Shown in pieces: positions 1 to 12,132 of a DNA stretch of 64,000 nt (its first letter is position 1; each line of letters starts with the position of its first letter). The stretch covers positions 186,001 to 250,000 of the forward strand of contig VJWN01000031.1 of the NCBI GenBank assembly GCA_007644065.1, written 5' to 3'. The DNA is from Margaritispora aquatica. Lineage: Eukaryota > Ascomycota > Leotiomycetes > Helotiales > Discinellaceae. A model generated the notes under the pieces. That model did no database searches. It saw only the letters and a program-made list of their open reading frames with translations, and was not told the origin of the DNA. The translations under genes and the position numbers were made by a program.

Positions 1-735
1 GGGAGAGCCAGAAATCTCATGTCCTTGAAACCTCAAACGCCGACGTCAATGTCAAGCCGTTGGTGGAGAGTGGTATCCAATGTATGTCTCTATTCTGCAC
101 TTTTGATAACAAGCCCTAATTATCCAGTGAACTTGAGCACATTCATCGGCAAAGTCTCTCAAGCCTGCAAGAACGTGATCGCAGCAGAACCCCAGATCAC
201 AAAATCCGACACCGTAGTCGGAGACGGTGATTGTGGCATTACCCTTGCACGCGGTGCTCAGGCCGTCCTTACTTTCCTCGACTCATCTGATCTAAGTCCA
301 GACGCACTCATTACTCTCCTCCGTCTGGCAACCGTAATAGAAGACAATATGGACGGTACCTCCGGCGCAATCTACTCCATTTTTTTCGCCAGTCTCGCTT
401 CCGCCATCCGCGCAATGACATCCTCAGACACCCTGGATGCGAAAGCCTGGGGAGTAGCTGCGAAAGCTGCTTTAACACAACTCCAACTGGCTACTCCAGC
501 GAGACAAGGTGATAGGACGTTGATGGATGCATTGGAGCCGTTTGTTTGTAGCTTTGCGGCTGGAGAGGGAGTTGAGGTGGCTGTTGCAAAAACGAGGGCT
601 GGTGTTGAGGCGACGAAAGGCATGAAAGCTGCGTTTGGCAGAGCGGTTTACGTTGAGGAGAAGGCGTGGAGTGTTGTGCCTGATCCAGGCGCTGAAGGCG
701 TGTTGTGTTTAGTAGAGGGCCTTGCTGATGGCTAA
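1..735 (+). CDS. Dihydroxyacetone kinase, C-terminal part (DhaL/Dak2 domain), 5' partial
   Basis: Spliced as <1..81 and 128..735; the intron starts GTATGT and ends TTATCCAG, and the frame continues through it. The visible part is the end of a fungal dihydroxyacetone kinase, a cytosolic enzyme that phosphorylates dihydroxyacetone with ATP in glycerol catabolism. The DhaL domain is recognisable from the nucleotide/Mg site TVVGDGDCGITLARGA (about nt 210-260), whose aspartates bind Mg-ATP in this family, and from the MDGTSGAIYSIFF loop (about nt 349-387). The normal end of the family is reached, with a TAA stop at 733-735. The N-terminal DhaK domain that binds the substrate lies left of the window, so its integrity cannot be judged. 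An ATG at nt 19 lies in the intron reading frame and is not a start. Confidence 0.9.
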   Translation, partial: GRARNLMSLKPQTPTSMSSRWWRVVSNVCLYSALLITSPNYPVNLSTFIGKVSQACKNVIAAEPQITKSDTVVGDGDCGITLARGAQAVLTFLDSSDLSPDALITLLRLATVIEDNMDGTSGAIYSIFFASLASAIRAMTSSDTLDAKAWGVAAKAALTQLQLATPARQGDRTLMDALEPFVCSFAAGEGVEVAVAKTRAGVEATKGMKAAFGRAVYVEEKAWSVVPDPGAEGVLCLVEGLADG

Positions 736-1540
736 TAACTTGCTATGAAATTCCAAATCTGCATCATATAATCGTTCCGCCTACTTTTCTCTGTATCTCA
801 AAGTCAACGACATGACAAGAATTATGTCTTGTGCTCTTACATCTCTCAAGTCTTTGTCAGCCAATCTACTATAGAACTCTCTTGTATACGAAATCTATCG
901 TATGCATTCGTACTCTCATACAACCTCAACGAAGGCGAATTCTCTTTCTCTCCTATCTGAAGCATATTGACAGCTAACATGCCACCAAGCCTGTTTCAGC
1001 ACTTGGATCACCCTACGGCACTTCCAATCACCAACTCACCTCCCCGATCTATCCATGCTGACCAAACTCCAGGGCGTGAGATGCGGGGTACCTAGTTCCT
1101 CTGCGCTGCACGAATCGGTCAGATCAGACCGGAAAAGCAACACAGCACTTGGCGTTATCTTGGCTGGCAGGAATCTGACACTCCTCGAACCACTTTTCCG
1201 GCGTCCCCATGGGGGAGCTCCAGCTTCCCCGCACTGTGGACAGGATAGGTAAGCTCGTGCATACATGGGGAGAGCTTCAATCTCGGATCCTTTTCCATCA
1301 CCTCCTCGACGCTTGTGTACGTGCTGGTGGTTGGGGATGCAGCCACAGTGCCATGCAATGCAATCAGGAGTGAGTTGATGCGTAGATACATATATTGCTT
1401 GCACGACGTTGAGGAGATAGCTCTTTATCCTTATGAGCCTTTGATCTCTTAGAGATTTACTGAAGTTCATCTCGATACGGCGAATTTCGAATCTGCTTGA
1501 CTTTTCAATTGGGACAGCAGTCTCACCGAACCACTTCAAC
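736..1540. other. Intergenic, no gene seen
   Basis: About 800 bp between the DHA kinase stop and the permease start. Open frames on both strands here are short, lack recognisable motifs, and one overlaps the permease start. It must hold the kinase terminator and the permease promoter, but I cannot point to specific sites. Confidence 0.5.
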
Positions 1541-3107
1541 ATGGCGCAACATTCTGAAGTTGACGAGGAGAAGGGCGTTCAGGTCGTCGAGCACATTGAT
1601 CGAAAACCTTCGTTTGTTGATCCTGAGAAACCGATCTTGGTTGAGCTCGATAAATTCGGTGCTCATGCTAAGGTTGATCCCAAAGAGATTGCTTTGGTGA
1701 AGAAGTTGGATTTGTTTATCATGGTGTGTATTCTAAGTCCACATCTCAAGTGTGTTTGGAAGCTAATTGAGTCATAGCCAACCCTCTGGATTATGTATTT
1801 CCTCAACTTCCTTGATAGAAATGCCATGGTCAATGCGAAACTCAATGGTTTGACAAAAGACTTGCATCTAAAGGGTACAGAGTACAATACTCTCGTTTCG
1901 ATTCTGTTTGTTGGATACCTATTGGGTCAAGTTCCATCAAACATGGTTTTGAACAGAGTCAGACCTGCTTGGTTCATGGGAGGTAAGTTCTCAATTCAAT
2001 TGCCCCCAAAAACTCTCACTAACATCAATAGGTGCAATGCTGTCCTGGGCTCTCGTCTCGACTCTAACCTGCCTTGTCAAGAACTACCACCAAATGTTCG
2101 CAGCCCGCTTCCTCCTTGGTGTAACAGAAGCTCCCTTCTACCCTGGTGCACTCTACATGGTCTCCCAATTCTACACTCGAAAAGAAGTCGCTACACGCAT
2201 GGCTATCTTCTACACCGGTAACATGCTCGCCTCTTCCTTCTCGGGTCTTATCTCCGTGGGTGTCTTCGCTGGTCTCAGCGGCGTCCACGGCTGGGCAGGA
2301 TGGCGATGGCTGTTTCTGATCCAGGGTATCGTCACCGTCTTCTTCGCCATTGTAGGAATCTGCATGCTCCCCAACGCACCACTCGATACATGGTGGCTCA
2401 CTCCCGAGGAACGCCAGCTAGCACACGCCCGTATCGAAGCAGATATCACAGGTCGTCGTGAGGCAACAAGCACTTGGCAAGGTCTCCGCGAAGCAGTCTC
2501 GGACTACAGAACTTGGGTGTTCTGCCTGATGATTAACCTCCATCTCTCCGCAAACGGCTTCAAGAACTTCATGCCAACCGTGGTCAAAACCCTCGGCTTC
2601 AGCACGAACGTGACGCTCTTCCTGACCTGCCCACCCTACCTCGTCGCTACCGTGGCTTCGATTCTGGTCTCTTACTCCTCGGGCCGCTTCAACGAGCGAA
2701 CTTGGCACATCACCATCTCGAAGGCTCTCGCAATTGTCGGATTCGCAGTTGCATGGGGCACGCTCAACGTGGGCGTGCGGTACTTCGCCATGGTGTTGTT
2801 CGTGGGCGCCACATATGGAGTCAACAACATCGGTATGGGCTGGGTGGCCTCGACGCTCGGACAGACCAACGAGAAGAAAGCAGTTGCTGTCGCGCTGGCG
2901 AATACTTTGGGAAACCTAGCCAGTGTTTATACGCCGTACTTGTGGCCAGATACGGATGCGCCCAGATTTGGGAAGGCGATGGCGTGTAGTATTGGGTTTT
3001 CGGCTGGCGTGGTGATTTGTGCGTGGATTATGAGGTTTATTCTCATGAGAGATAATAGGAAGATCAGGGCGAGTGAGAGTGAGGCGGTTAATTTCTTTGC
3101 TTATTGA
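1541..3107 (+). CDS. MFS permease, Dal5/allantoate (anion:cation symporter) family
   Basis: Exons 1541..1723, 1778..1982, 2032..3107, giving 487 aa. The family transports small organic anions and vitamins (allantoate, nicotinate, pantothenate and others) across the plasma membrane by proton symport. The substrate cannot be read from sequence. Visible signals: a soluble N-terminus of about 60 aa, then TM1 with LNFLDRNAM, the first loop LNGLTKDLHLKGTEYNTLVS, and the family motif FAARFLLGVTEAPFYPGALY in TM4. A central loop carries TPEERQLAHARIEAD, followed by six more TM segments and a short tail. Length is normal for the family. Both introns (54 and 49 bp) have clear GT/AG ends and fall at usual positions. 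Start chosen because it gives the soluble N-terminus typical of Dal5 proteins and follows an in-frame gap. It is the only transporter near the DHA kinase end; no functional link is claimed. Confidence 0.92.
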
Positions 3108-5678
3108 ACAATGAGTTGGTTCTGCACACTATTGGGCGGCGGCGCATGTGTTAGCTTTGAGTGGAATATAAACAATACAAACAAGGTTCAATAGAATTTT
3201 TCTCACCTGTCAAACCTCAAAGGTGTGACCTTGAAGAAAGTCGGTATATGTGAAGTGTCTCAGAAATAGCTCTCAACTAAATCAATCGACATATAGAGGA
3301 TATTGTGGAGTGTAATCTGTCGAACACACATCATCCCTCAGGCACAACTGATGACGAAGACGTGCCAAAGTCCACCATGGCTGAATCGGCCGCTTCATAT
3401 ATACACATTTACACTGCCTGACTCTCTCTATATCTTTATGTATGCAAATTCCAAGTCTCTATTCAGAACAAAGTTAAGGTGGGGAGAAATACCTGTCCCA
3501 CTGGCGCGGAGGGTCGGCGATTGGCAGATTATTTCGAGCGGACCAAAAGTTTGAGGGCTATAGCGCTCATTCCGGACGTCGCGCGACGGATTGCTGCTCT
3601 ATTTCTGTCACTCGAATCGTCGGTTTTTTTTCTCGCTTTTTTTTATTGTTAGAAGTACTTTTTGTGGTTTTTTGCTGGTTAGTAGTTTAGTTCTCCCTAG
3701 GTATGACGGATTAGCCGAGCTGGTCCCATTAGTTGATGCTAACACGAGGATTGGAATGCAAAGACGTGGCAAATCTACAGTTATTACTTACATAACTGCA
3801 GACTTTATATTAAGCTGAGATGGTGTAACTCAAATCTAGGATCATTCAACGCTTCCCCATGTATGAAGCCGTCTAGATAAGCATCACCAATGACTGTGAA
3901 ATCATCTCCATCTGCTCTCAACACTACAGGTGTGTCTCATCCAGGCATAATGCAAATCCAGTCTCCTAGCTGTGCTTGTAGGTTTGCACTTCATATATAC
4001 CCATTGATCGTAACAAACAATCTCCTATCTATTCCCAATCCTTGAGATAAGTGGCTTACAAATTCTGAAAGGAGACTCGCTGATGTTCTCCTGGTTCTCC
4101 TTTGTGGGAGAAAGTCCATCCATAGAAGGGATCTCATGACCTCACCCAAGCCATTCTTTCAATTTCCATCATGGATGATGAAGCTCTCGTTGAGCCGGAA
4201 CCAAGTTAATAGTTCTCAGTCTTCGATTGGTCGCGTCAAAGTGAAGTCGGTCGAGTATATCATTTTGAAAAAGTGAGCATACTCGGAAAACGAGTTTTCT
4301 GTAGGACTAAGAACAGCGTCCTTCCACCTGCAGCAATATGGAACGAGACTTCGCCATATAGCTGCGAAAATAGTGTCCTCATCCGCAACCGTTTGACTTT
4401 TGCCAGAGATTGAATCATCCCGTAGTCAACCGAGGAGGAAACTCGAGCATCTTCATAAGCAGTGATGATCGCTTTCATTCTATCAATTTTATCAATAAGC
4501 TAACTCTCTGTATGCAATTCAGACTTGTCGTCCTGATATAAATTACCAATCAAGCGAAGCTACCCTGCTGTTAGTTAAAGGATTGGACGTGTTTCTAAAG
4601 AATGGAGCATAGGTAGCCTTGCCTCATTGCTTATAGATAGGAATTTTTTCATGTGTGCTACGGTATCTATAGCTTCTCCATACCTACAGACTACCTATGT
4701 AGGTAAAGGTAGTAAGCGGGCATCGATCACGTGTGATGGGTATTGAAGCCGTCTAGATGTGATGCAATACCAACGAACCTGCCTTGCATAATTGAAAACT
4801 TTACCTCATCGACTCTCGCTCAATCTATGATTTCTATAAAAATAACCATCGGAGTCTCTAACATTCCACAGGCTTTGCTGCAGTCCGCATTTTGAAGGTT
4901 GCTGGGATTGGGACTAACTAACGCAGTCAACAGCACCATGGCTAACATTTAATTCACCTGAATCTTCCAAAAGAGTCGAAGCAAGTGAGAAAATCCAGTG
5001 GCTGTTAGATGACCAGCTTTTGATATTTTGTTTGTTGATTATGTCTGTGTGTTGCTTCGCTGAGAATAGAAATTTAAGCTCATTGAGAACAACTGTCCTC
5101 TCCTCTGCCCAGCATTTGATCAACTATTTCGAGACTACAGTAATATAAAGCAACAGATGCTCTCTAGAAATAGAACATCATTTCACGCTTGTTATTAGGA
5201 TCAGTTGGGGCGCTTTGGCTTGGAGAAGGTTGTCATTCTTTGTCACGTGCTCACACAATACTTTGGTTCCAAGGTATCGTGCAAACACTTCATCATTTCG
5301 TGTCTAATAATAACGTAGAAACAAAAAAGTGCCGCAAAAATTGTTTTGCCTCCTATTTAAAAAAAAGGGTGTGATGTTAGTGTGAAAACTCCGATTCTCC
5401 AACACACGCACAAGAAATGTCCTTAGAATAGCTTTCAAAATGTTGGTATTTGTTGACACCAACGTAATAGCAACATGCTCTGCGCCCAACGTAGTAAAAA
5501 ATAGCACAAGGTACATTAATGTGCCTGCTGAGATCGCAATTCTATTTTTATTGATCAAGAATAGGTGAGGACACTGGAACATATTAAGGAAAATGACCAT
5601 CATTCAAGCAGAAAGCTGTCGAGAAACAACCATCCTTCCAAGTTCAACCATCTTGTAGACAATCTTTCAAAACCCATC
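3108..5678. other. Long intergenic region, no convincing gene
   Basis: About 2.5 kb without a supported gene. It is AT-rich with T-runs (around 3625-3665), and the open frames are all under 100 codons without family motifs. A perfect Pol III A-box-like string at 3712-3723 lacks a matching B box. Around 4680-4710 there are degenerate TACCTA/TAGGTA motifs that recur elsewhere in the window (about 15810 and 45005). This is the longest gene-poor stretch on the left side and may contain decayed sequence. Confidence 0.45.
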
Positions 5679-8600
5679 ATGATTCCTTACTACCTTTTCC
5701 TCGTTGGTTTGATACCTGGTGGCTTTACTCAAAGCAGCAGTTCAACACTATCCTCATATGCTGTCTTGCTTGACAGTGCTCCTGCTTCAGGTTCACCAAG
5801 CTCTCTTGTACAGTGGGACATTGCCTCTTCTTTCCAAAGCAACTCCATGTATACTGGTGACCCTTGGGCGAGCTTGCTAGGCACCACGAATACTGGCGAA
5901 AGCAAAACGACCCTTCTTGAAAGCAAAACAACATTAGTTGTGCCTAGTAGTCAAAGCCTTCCCATATCAAACGCCCTCAGTTCTGTCGGTATATCAGGAG
6001 CATCTTCTACTAGCAGCAGTGCTCGTACTTTAAGTACTAGCTCTTCTAAGGTGATCGCACCTGGAAGCCAAATCTTGACGACTCAATCGACTGGCTTTGG
6101 AACAGCCTCGTCTTTGACCTCCAATATCTCGCTGCAATCATCTCAAGCGCAAGTGTCGACAGTACATCCTGGTGCTCCTGCATTCACAGTCGCTTCTGTC
6201 GTGGTATCCCTCGGTTCAAATGGAACTTTGATCATCGATGGCACTACCACGATCATCCCTCCTGGCTCTCCCCAGCTACTCACAATTGGCGGAGCCGTCG
6301 TGACAGCAAGTGATAGCGCACTATTATACGTACCGCAAGCGACTCGGACAGCATCAAAAGCCCAACCAACTGGACTTACCACCATTAGTGCAGGAGCATC
6401 TCCCTTTGTTTATAGCACGAGCTTTATCTCTGTGAACAACTTAAATACCTGGTCTCAGACGACGACAATTCTCTCGGGTCAGGGGACCTCAACTATTCTC
6501 CCTGTTTGGCCATGCAGCCTTTTGTGTGGCGAAGACTTCAATGGGGTGGTGATAATTCCAAGGTCACCATTTCCGTCTAGCTCACTTATTGTGCCACCAC
6601 CTTTCACACTTCCAGTGCTCAGCATTGGAGTGGATGGCCGGCCAACACCAACAACACTTGCTACCACTACTTCGAGTTCCGTTGTCGGTGCTTCAAGTTC
6701 CGCTGCCAGCGTTTTGACTTCCACTGCCAGTGTTTCGACTGCCGCTGCAACTTCAACACAAGCTCGAATATCGCTTACACCGAGTCTACCATCGCAAACA
6801 CCAGGGTCAGAAACTATCATTTCGACCATGTCAACTCTACCGACAGGGTTTTCCACACAGGGAATAACCGATTCTGCACTAACTGCAAACACCTGGATCA
6901 CTACAGAGCAAGGAGGGAAAACGACGATAGTTCCCGTGTTGGTTGGCTGTCCAGGATGCGGAGGTGCTCATATTGGAATCATACTCTGGGGACTGCCAAT
7001 GATCCCCCATATCTCATTCCAACTTCCAGGCTTTCCAAAGCTGCCGAAGTTTCACTTCCCGTGTGTCAAAGTCTTCGGCGTGTCTCTGGGTGACTGCAAT
7101 ATACCGCCAGCCACTGATGGAGAGGTACCAGTGACGGGTGGTGGCGGTGGTGGCGGTGGTGATGAAGATGGCGATGACACAAAGTCCGAAGACAACACCT
7201 CAGCGACGAAATCAGACTTGAACCCTTCCTCAACTGAGGTGTCAACATCATCCAAGCCGACTTCGACAAAGAGTTGCTCTTCAAGTGTTGTGAGCTCTTG
7301 TGGTGTTACCATCGTATGTGCAACTGCCGCTGCTGCTGCCGGTCAGCAGGTACCATCATGCACCACTGCGACGACTTGTAGCGCTGTAGCAACTGCTTGC
7401 GATGCTTCAGGGGCAACGAGTACCGCCTCAAGTTCAGCCCAAGTATATATCATATATGCAAAGGCGGACTCTACTCCAGCTCAATCGGATGAAGTTACCG
7501 AACTTATCAAAAAGGTCGCCCCGAATAGCGTCAATTCAATCAAGATTGTTTCGGATATCGATATTGGAATCCTGTTCTGGCGTGTCACTTTGACAAATGA
7601 GCAGGCACAAGCTCTGAGAGATTCTTTGCTTGTAAGTGAGATTCGCTTTGTGTTAGGAGTGCTAAGTGCTACGTTGACTAACATATTGAGGTAATAGATA
7701 TCGTCCGTAACTGTTGAATGCAACGAAAATTGTTTCGACCCAAGCTTGGAGGTTCTCGGGGGGCCTAATGATGTAAACAAAAGTACTGGTTTTGATACAC
7801 ATATCGCGTCTGTGCCAAGAATTAGTCGTCGAGACAGTGGAATAACGATCCAAGCAAATGCTCCAGATGATATGGTGCATCTGTGCTGGGAGCGCAATCG
7901 CAAGCTATCTGATTATGGCGGTAACTTCTCCTATGATGCTTCGGCAGGAGAAGGTGTACCAGTATACGTCGTTGACAGCGGTGCAAATTTAGCCACTGTA
8001 AGCACTTGCGCAACATGAGATGGAAAGCCGTTTGGGACTAACAAGTGTGGCATAGGCAGAATTCACAGCCAACGCAAATCCGGCGAGTAAGGCTCGGTGG
8101 CTTTTCGCTGGTAATGGTCGGGTTAAAGACGCCCGGACATCTCACGGTACTTGCATGTTATCAAAGATAGTAGGCGACATATATGGTTCGGCTAAGAAGG
8201 CAACGCCTATAATCGTCCGCGTTGGCAGTCCAGCCAATGCAGAAACTTGGCTTGAAGCACTTACCCTCATCTCAGCGGATTTGGGGCCAGACCTCAACCC
8301 TCGAGGTCCTGGCCAAGCAACACGAGCTATTGTTAGCATGTCATGGCAATATTTAACCACTGGACCTGATGTGATGCCAAATCTCGCGCAGTGGGCGCTC
8401 CGTTTGGAAACCGTGCTAAATGCCCTTGCTCACAAAGGTGCATTTGTCGTAACAGGCTCAGGAAACGAAAGGAAAGTGAGTAACATTGATTTAACTAAAT
8501 GAAAAAGTAACTGACATGAGCGGACAACGATCACAGGATACCCGGCAGTATTCGCAGCTCGGGAGGTGCCGTCTTTATTGGTAGCCGGGGCAATCAATTT

Positions 8601-9723
8601 AGATGGGTCAGATTGGGCGAACTACTGGAGCGGCCTTCCTATGTCTGGCACAAATGTTGATGTGAATCTTGGACTTCCATCTGTCTGGGCGTTAGGTTAC
8701 CAAGGCCAGCATTGTGGCACTGGTTTACTCGATGGTCCCTATCGAAAATCGGAAGGTGGAACATCGTTAGCTGCTGCAACTGTGGCTGGCATTGCAGCAT
8801 ATTTCCTCGGAATGAGCTCTCTATCCAGCCAGGTAAACACACCTCTCAAGATGAAAAAATTCATCGAAACCAACGCATGGACAAGGCCTGGTGGAAGATC
8901 TTGCGTCTATAACAGAGTGTCTTCTGGTCGAGCGAAGAACTGTGCTATTCAAAAACGAGATATCACTTCCTCAAGCCCAGGACAGTGTTCGTATTCCCCA
9001 GACGAAGTGGAATCATCAGCTGGAGGGGTGGAAATCTCGACACTTCAACAACTAGTCAGTCAACAGTCAACAAGCCAGCAATCAGTCACCCAACAAACAG
9101 CCAGTCAACAGTCAGCCAGTTTTCATTCGAACCTTTCACAAACGGAAACGACACTATCAACTGTGACAGTCATGAGTGTTGCAAAGTCAAGTTCCCAAGC
9201 AGACAAGCCTTCTACCATAGCGCCAGTAACATCAAAGCTTGCCGATGTTGCCAGCTCCACGTTGGCTGTGCCCAAAAGCTCCGCCTTGCCCATTCAAGTT
9301 GCTCCCCCAAACTCGACGCCGACGCAACAAGTCAGTTTAGCATTCATCCAGTCGTATAACGACGGCTTTACAGGCGGGAATGCTTGGGTGTTCTATCATT
9401 TCGATCCTCGTAAGAAAAGCATCGACTGGTGTAAGGGATATGATGATCAATTGGATGACCAGAACTTCGGGTCCATGACCAAAATCAATCTTAAAAGCAT
9501 CCCTTTCCCTCAGCTCAAAGAAGGAACCACTTTCTCCAAGTTCGATGGAAAGGAAGGTTGCAAATACATGGGGAACTCGAACGGGCCAGGAACCGTAACA
9601 TGTGCAAATACCCCCGAGGTGAAATGTGTTGCTGACCCAAAAAGCGGCACGTCAACTGACTGCCTTGCAGTAGATGCCAGTGTTGATACCATATACCCGA
9701 AGGTGGTGTGCTCGTGGACTTGA
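5679..9723 (+). CDS. Secreted subtilisin-like serine protease (S8) with mucin-like N-terminal region
   Basis: Model: 5679..7631, 7698..7997, 8056..8479, 8537..9723, about 1287 aa. The start at 5679 is preferred over an in-frame ATG at 5565 because it begins a signal peptide (MIPYYLFLVGLIPGGFTQ). Order: signal peptide; about 550 aa rich in Ser/Thr/Pro, probably heavily O-glycosylated; a Gly8-Asp/Glu linker near nt 7136-7180; an inhibitor-I9-like propeptide (YIIYAKADSTPAQSDEVTEL, then FWRVTLTNEQAQALRDSL); the S8 catalytic domain; a second Ser/Thr/Gln stretch; a C-terminal cysteine-containing domain. Catalytic residues are all visible: Asp in VPVYVVDSGAN, His in SHGTCMLSKIVG, oxyanion Asn in VVTGSGNE, Ser in GGTSLAAATVAG. 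So it is probably an active extracellular or wall protease. The third intron is uncertain: the strong GTGAGT donor at 8476 breaks the frame, whereas GTAACA at 8480 keeps it and retains the subtilase-like YPAVFAA. Confidence 0.82.
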
Positions 9724-10020
9724 TGATCTTATGGCAATTCAGGGGGCCTGATGCGAGTATCAATGCAGGTTTTGATTTGTGGGTGTATGAAGAGCAAGTC
9801 TGTTCAGTCCAGGAAATTGAACAGGTGTACTCTGTAAATATCATTTTCGTAAAGCTGCAAAATATTAGTTCTTTATTTGGATGACTTTGTTGAATATGGA
9901 CGTGATGTGAAAGATCCGCTGTTGTGCTTCAAATCTGTGTAACCAATCAGCGCTTGCAGCCAACAACAGAGACTTCCATCTGTTCTTTGCGCAACTCCAT
10001 CAGTCGAGGCCTTACACGAA

Positions 10021-10836
10021 ATGTCACTCCAACAGCCTGCCAACATTCTAGACACCCTCACAATATTGGCGAACCCAAGAAAAAGAGAGAGCGCCTGCGA
10101 GCAAGGCTTCTTCCGACTCCCATTGGAGATTCGAGAACGAATTTACTTCTTTGCTCTTGTGAGCACAAGATATTTCTATGGTCGTTCAAGGACCGATGTC
10201 CCCTTTGATTGGGATCCTTATGCTCGCAGATACTCAAAATATCAGCCTGAAATGCTTTATTGGGGTACTGAGAGGATGTCATGTGTGTTGCGAATCAATC
10301 AGCAGATATACAGAGAGGCTCAGCACACATTATATGGAAGCGGCCAGTTTACCTTCCATTGGGCATATAATGCATGCGCTTGTTCTATGTTACTATTCAC
10401 GTCCAAGAGAAACGACCTCGCAATCGGCATGATCAAAACCATTGGTGTCAGTATCCTAATACACATGGGCACCACCCTAGAAGATCATCAAGTTCGTGTA
10501 CAAAAGCAGCAGGCGCTCTACGAGGCTTTGCTACCGAAGTTGGTCGCCTTGAGAAAAGTTAAGATGTCAATAACTTTTATGGGTGGAGATATACCTAGCG
10601 AAAGGATAAAGATTTATTCCGATGCTCTTGCTGGATTGACGAGCATCTTTCGATTCGTACCTTGCGTGGAGATGAACGTCAATCCAAACGTGAAACATAG
10701 ACAGCGAATAGACATCTCTCGGACTGCTGTCGAAAATTTTCGAAGGAAAGAATGGATTGAGCTAGGAAGCCTGGAACCTCAATTCGAATGCTGCACGGCT
10801 GAACGCAAGGCCTTCTTAGCTGAGACAATCGACTGA
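10021..10836 (+). CDS. 2EXR/F-box-like domain protein
   Basis: Single exon, 271 aa. The N-terminal motif FFRLPLEIRERIYFFAL (residues about 30-46) is the F-box-like opening of the 2EXR/DUF7730-type proteins that are greatly expanded in moulds. It is followed by the usual INQQIYREAQHTLYG segment, where these proteins describe an old-residue strand and helix. No second known domain is present. By family, such proteins are thought to be adaptors, but the role of this one is unknown. No signal peptide or TM segment. Start chosen because it lies just upstream of the conserved domain and no in-frame ATG precedes it closely. It sits 297 bp downstream of the protease, same strand, with no sign of linkage. 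Confidence 0.8.
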   Translation: MSLQQPANILDTLTILANPRKRESACEQGFFRLPLEIRERIYFFALVSTRYFYGRSRTDVPFDWDPYARRYSKYQPEMLYWGTERMSCVLRINQQIYREAQHTLYGSGQFTFHWAYNACACSMLLFTSKRNDLAIGMIKTIGVSILIHMGTTLEDHQVRVQKQQALYEALLPKLVALRKVKMSITFMGGDIPSERIKIYSDALAGLTSIFRFVPCVEMNVNPNVKHRQRIDISRTAVENFRRKEWIELGSLEPQFECCTAERKAFLAETID

Positions 10837-12132
10837 GCATAAGACCTTTTTGTCTTCGGTATATGTACTGTGGTGCTTGCAGAGTAGCGGATCCTCAATT
10901 ATCAAGATGTACGGTAATAATCCGTATGACAATTTGTCAAAATAATACAGCAACTCATTGGTGTATTATAGCACGCAGTACGCAGTACTTAGATATACCC
11001 AGCGTGCGCTGTTTTCCATTTGCAAAATACATCGTCAATATCGTATGTGCAGTTCATCATAGAGCCAGCTCAAAATATTGTATATTCCTTGCCACGGTCT
11101 CAACGCATTCTGCCGGCTCATTGTTCAGATTCGTGCTACGTTCTTTTCATCACCTTCACCTCCTCGCTCTCAAGCTCAAAATAGCTTCACTCCTCGCAAT
11201 CTATCCTCCAAGTCACCAATCCACAAATTAATGAAGTAGACTTTAGACCCAGGTTACTTCAGATGTCTCGCATTGCCGCGATTCCCCATTAAACAAGCTT
11301 GAAAGCCAGCTCTTACATTCTTGCAATACTATGTACATCGAGCCTCAATAACCGCCAAGACATACACCCCGCCACACACACAAATGAGGACTGCTCTTGC
11401 TTGTCAACAACGGTCTCGAACTTCCATTTATTGTACTCTACTGTGTGGCATGTCATCTATCAAGGCTACCACTTGTGTCTAGTAACGTTCCTAGTGTAAT
11501 TGAGTTAAGTCTCGGGAGGCTCCGAATATCGATTGTATAACTTGATCACTTGGCGATATCCACCGTTTAATATAATGTGTATTACAGAGCTGATGGAATG
11601 GCTCTGCACACTCATTTCAAAGCTCTCTCTTAGAACTCATTTGTCAGTCTCGGGGTTTATGAATCATGCTGTTCAGAAATCTTAGTCTAAAAGCAAATCA
11701 TTTGTAATTCAACAACGCTTCTGTAAAGACCATTTCTACGTTTTGCTGATACTTAGTTTAAGGTTCTATATTTTACGATTTATTATTTGTTTCTTATGGT
11801 TCTCGTCTTCTTTTCCCATATTATACGATTGGACAATATCGTTCGATTCCGTGACTCTACAATATACTATTTTGAGCATACTATAGCAAAAGAGCTGGGT
11901 GGACGTCATGTTCAATGTGCTCCCACAATCCACACTTTGAATTCCAGGTAGTAACATTAGACACTCTATTCTCGATACGCGTTTCCTCTTGAATCTCATG
12001 ATGACAATTATCGAACTTGGCAAGATACACACTCAAGATGGAAAAGACCTTGCAATCTCCCAGGTCATAAGCTCTTAAGTAGCTCGATGTTGGATAAACG
12101 TGTTGTCCATCACTCTTCTCCACGTCTCAAAT
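10837..12132. other. Intergenic, no gene seen
   Basis: About 1.3 kb, AT-rich. The longest open frame (10863-11231) has no recognisable motif and no coding-like codon bias. Nothing else identified. Confidence 0.45.

Noticed and set aside
1036..1542. 168-codon minus-strand open frame in front of the permease
   Set aside because: Overlaps the permease start on the other strand and has no family features.
3705..3775. Possible tRNA-like gene (string TAGCCGAGCTGG matches the Pol III A box)
   Set aside because: No B box at the right distance, and the flanks do not pair into an acceptor stem or cloverleaf.
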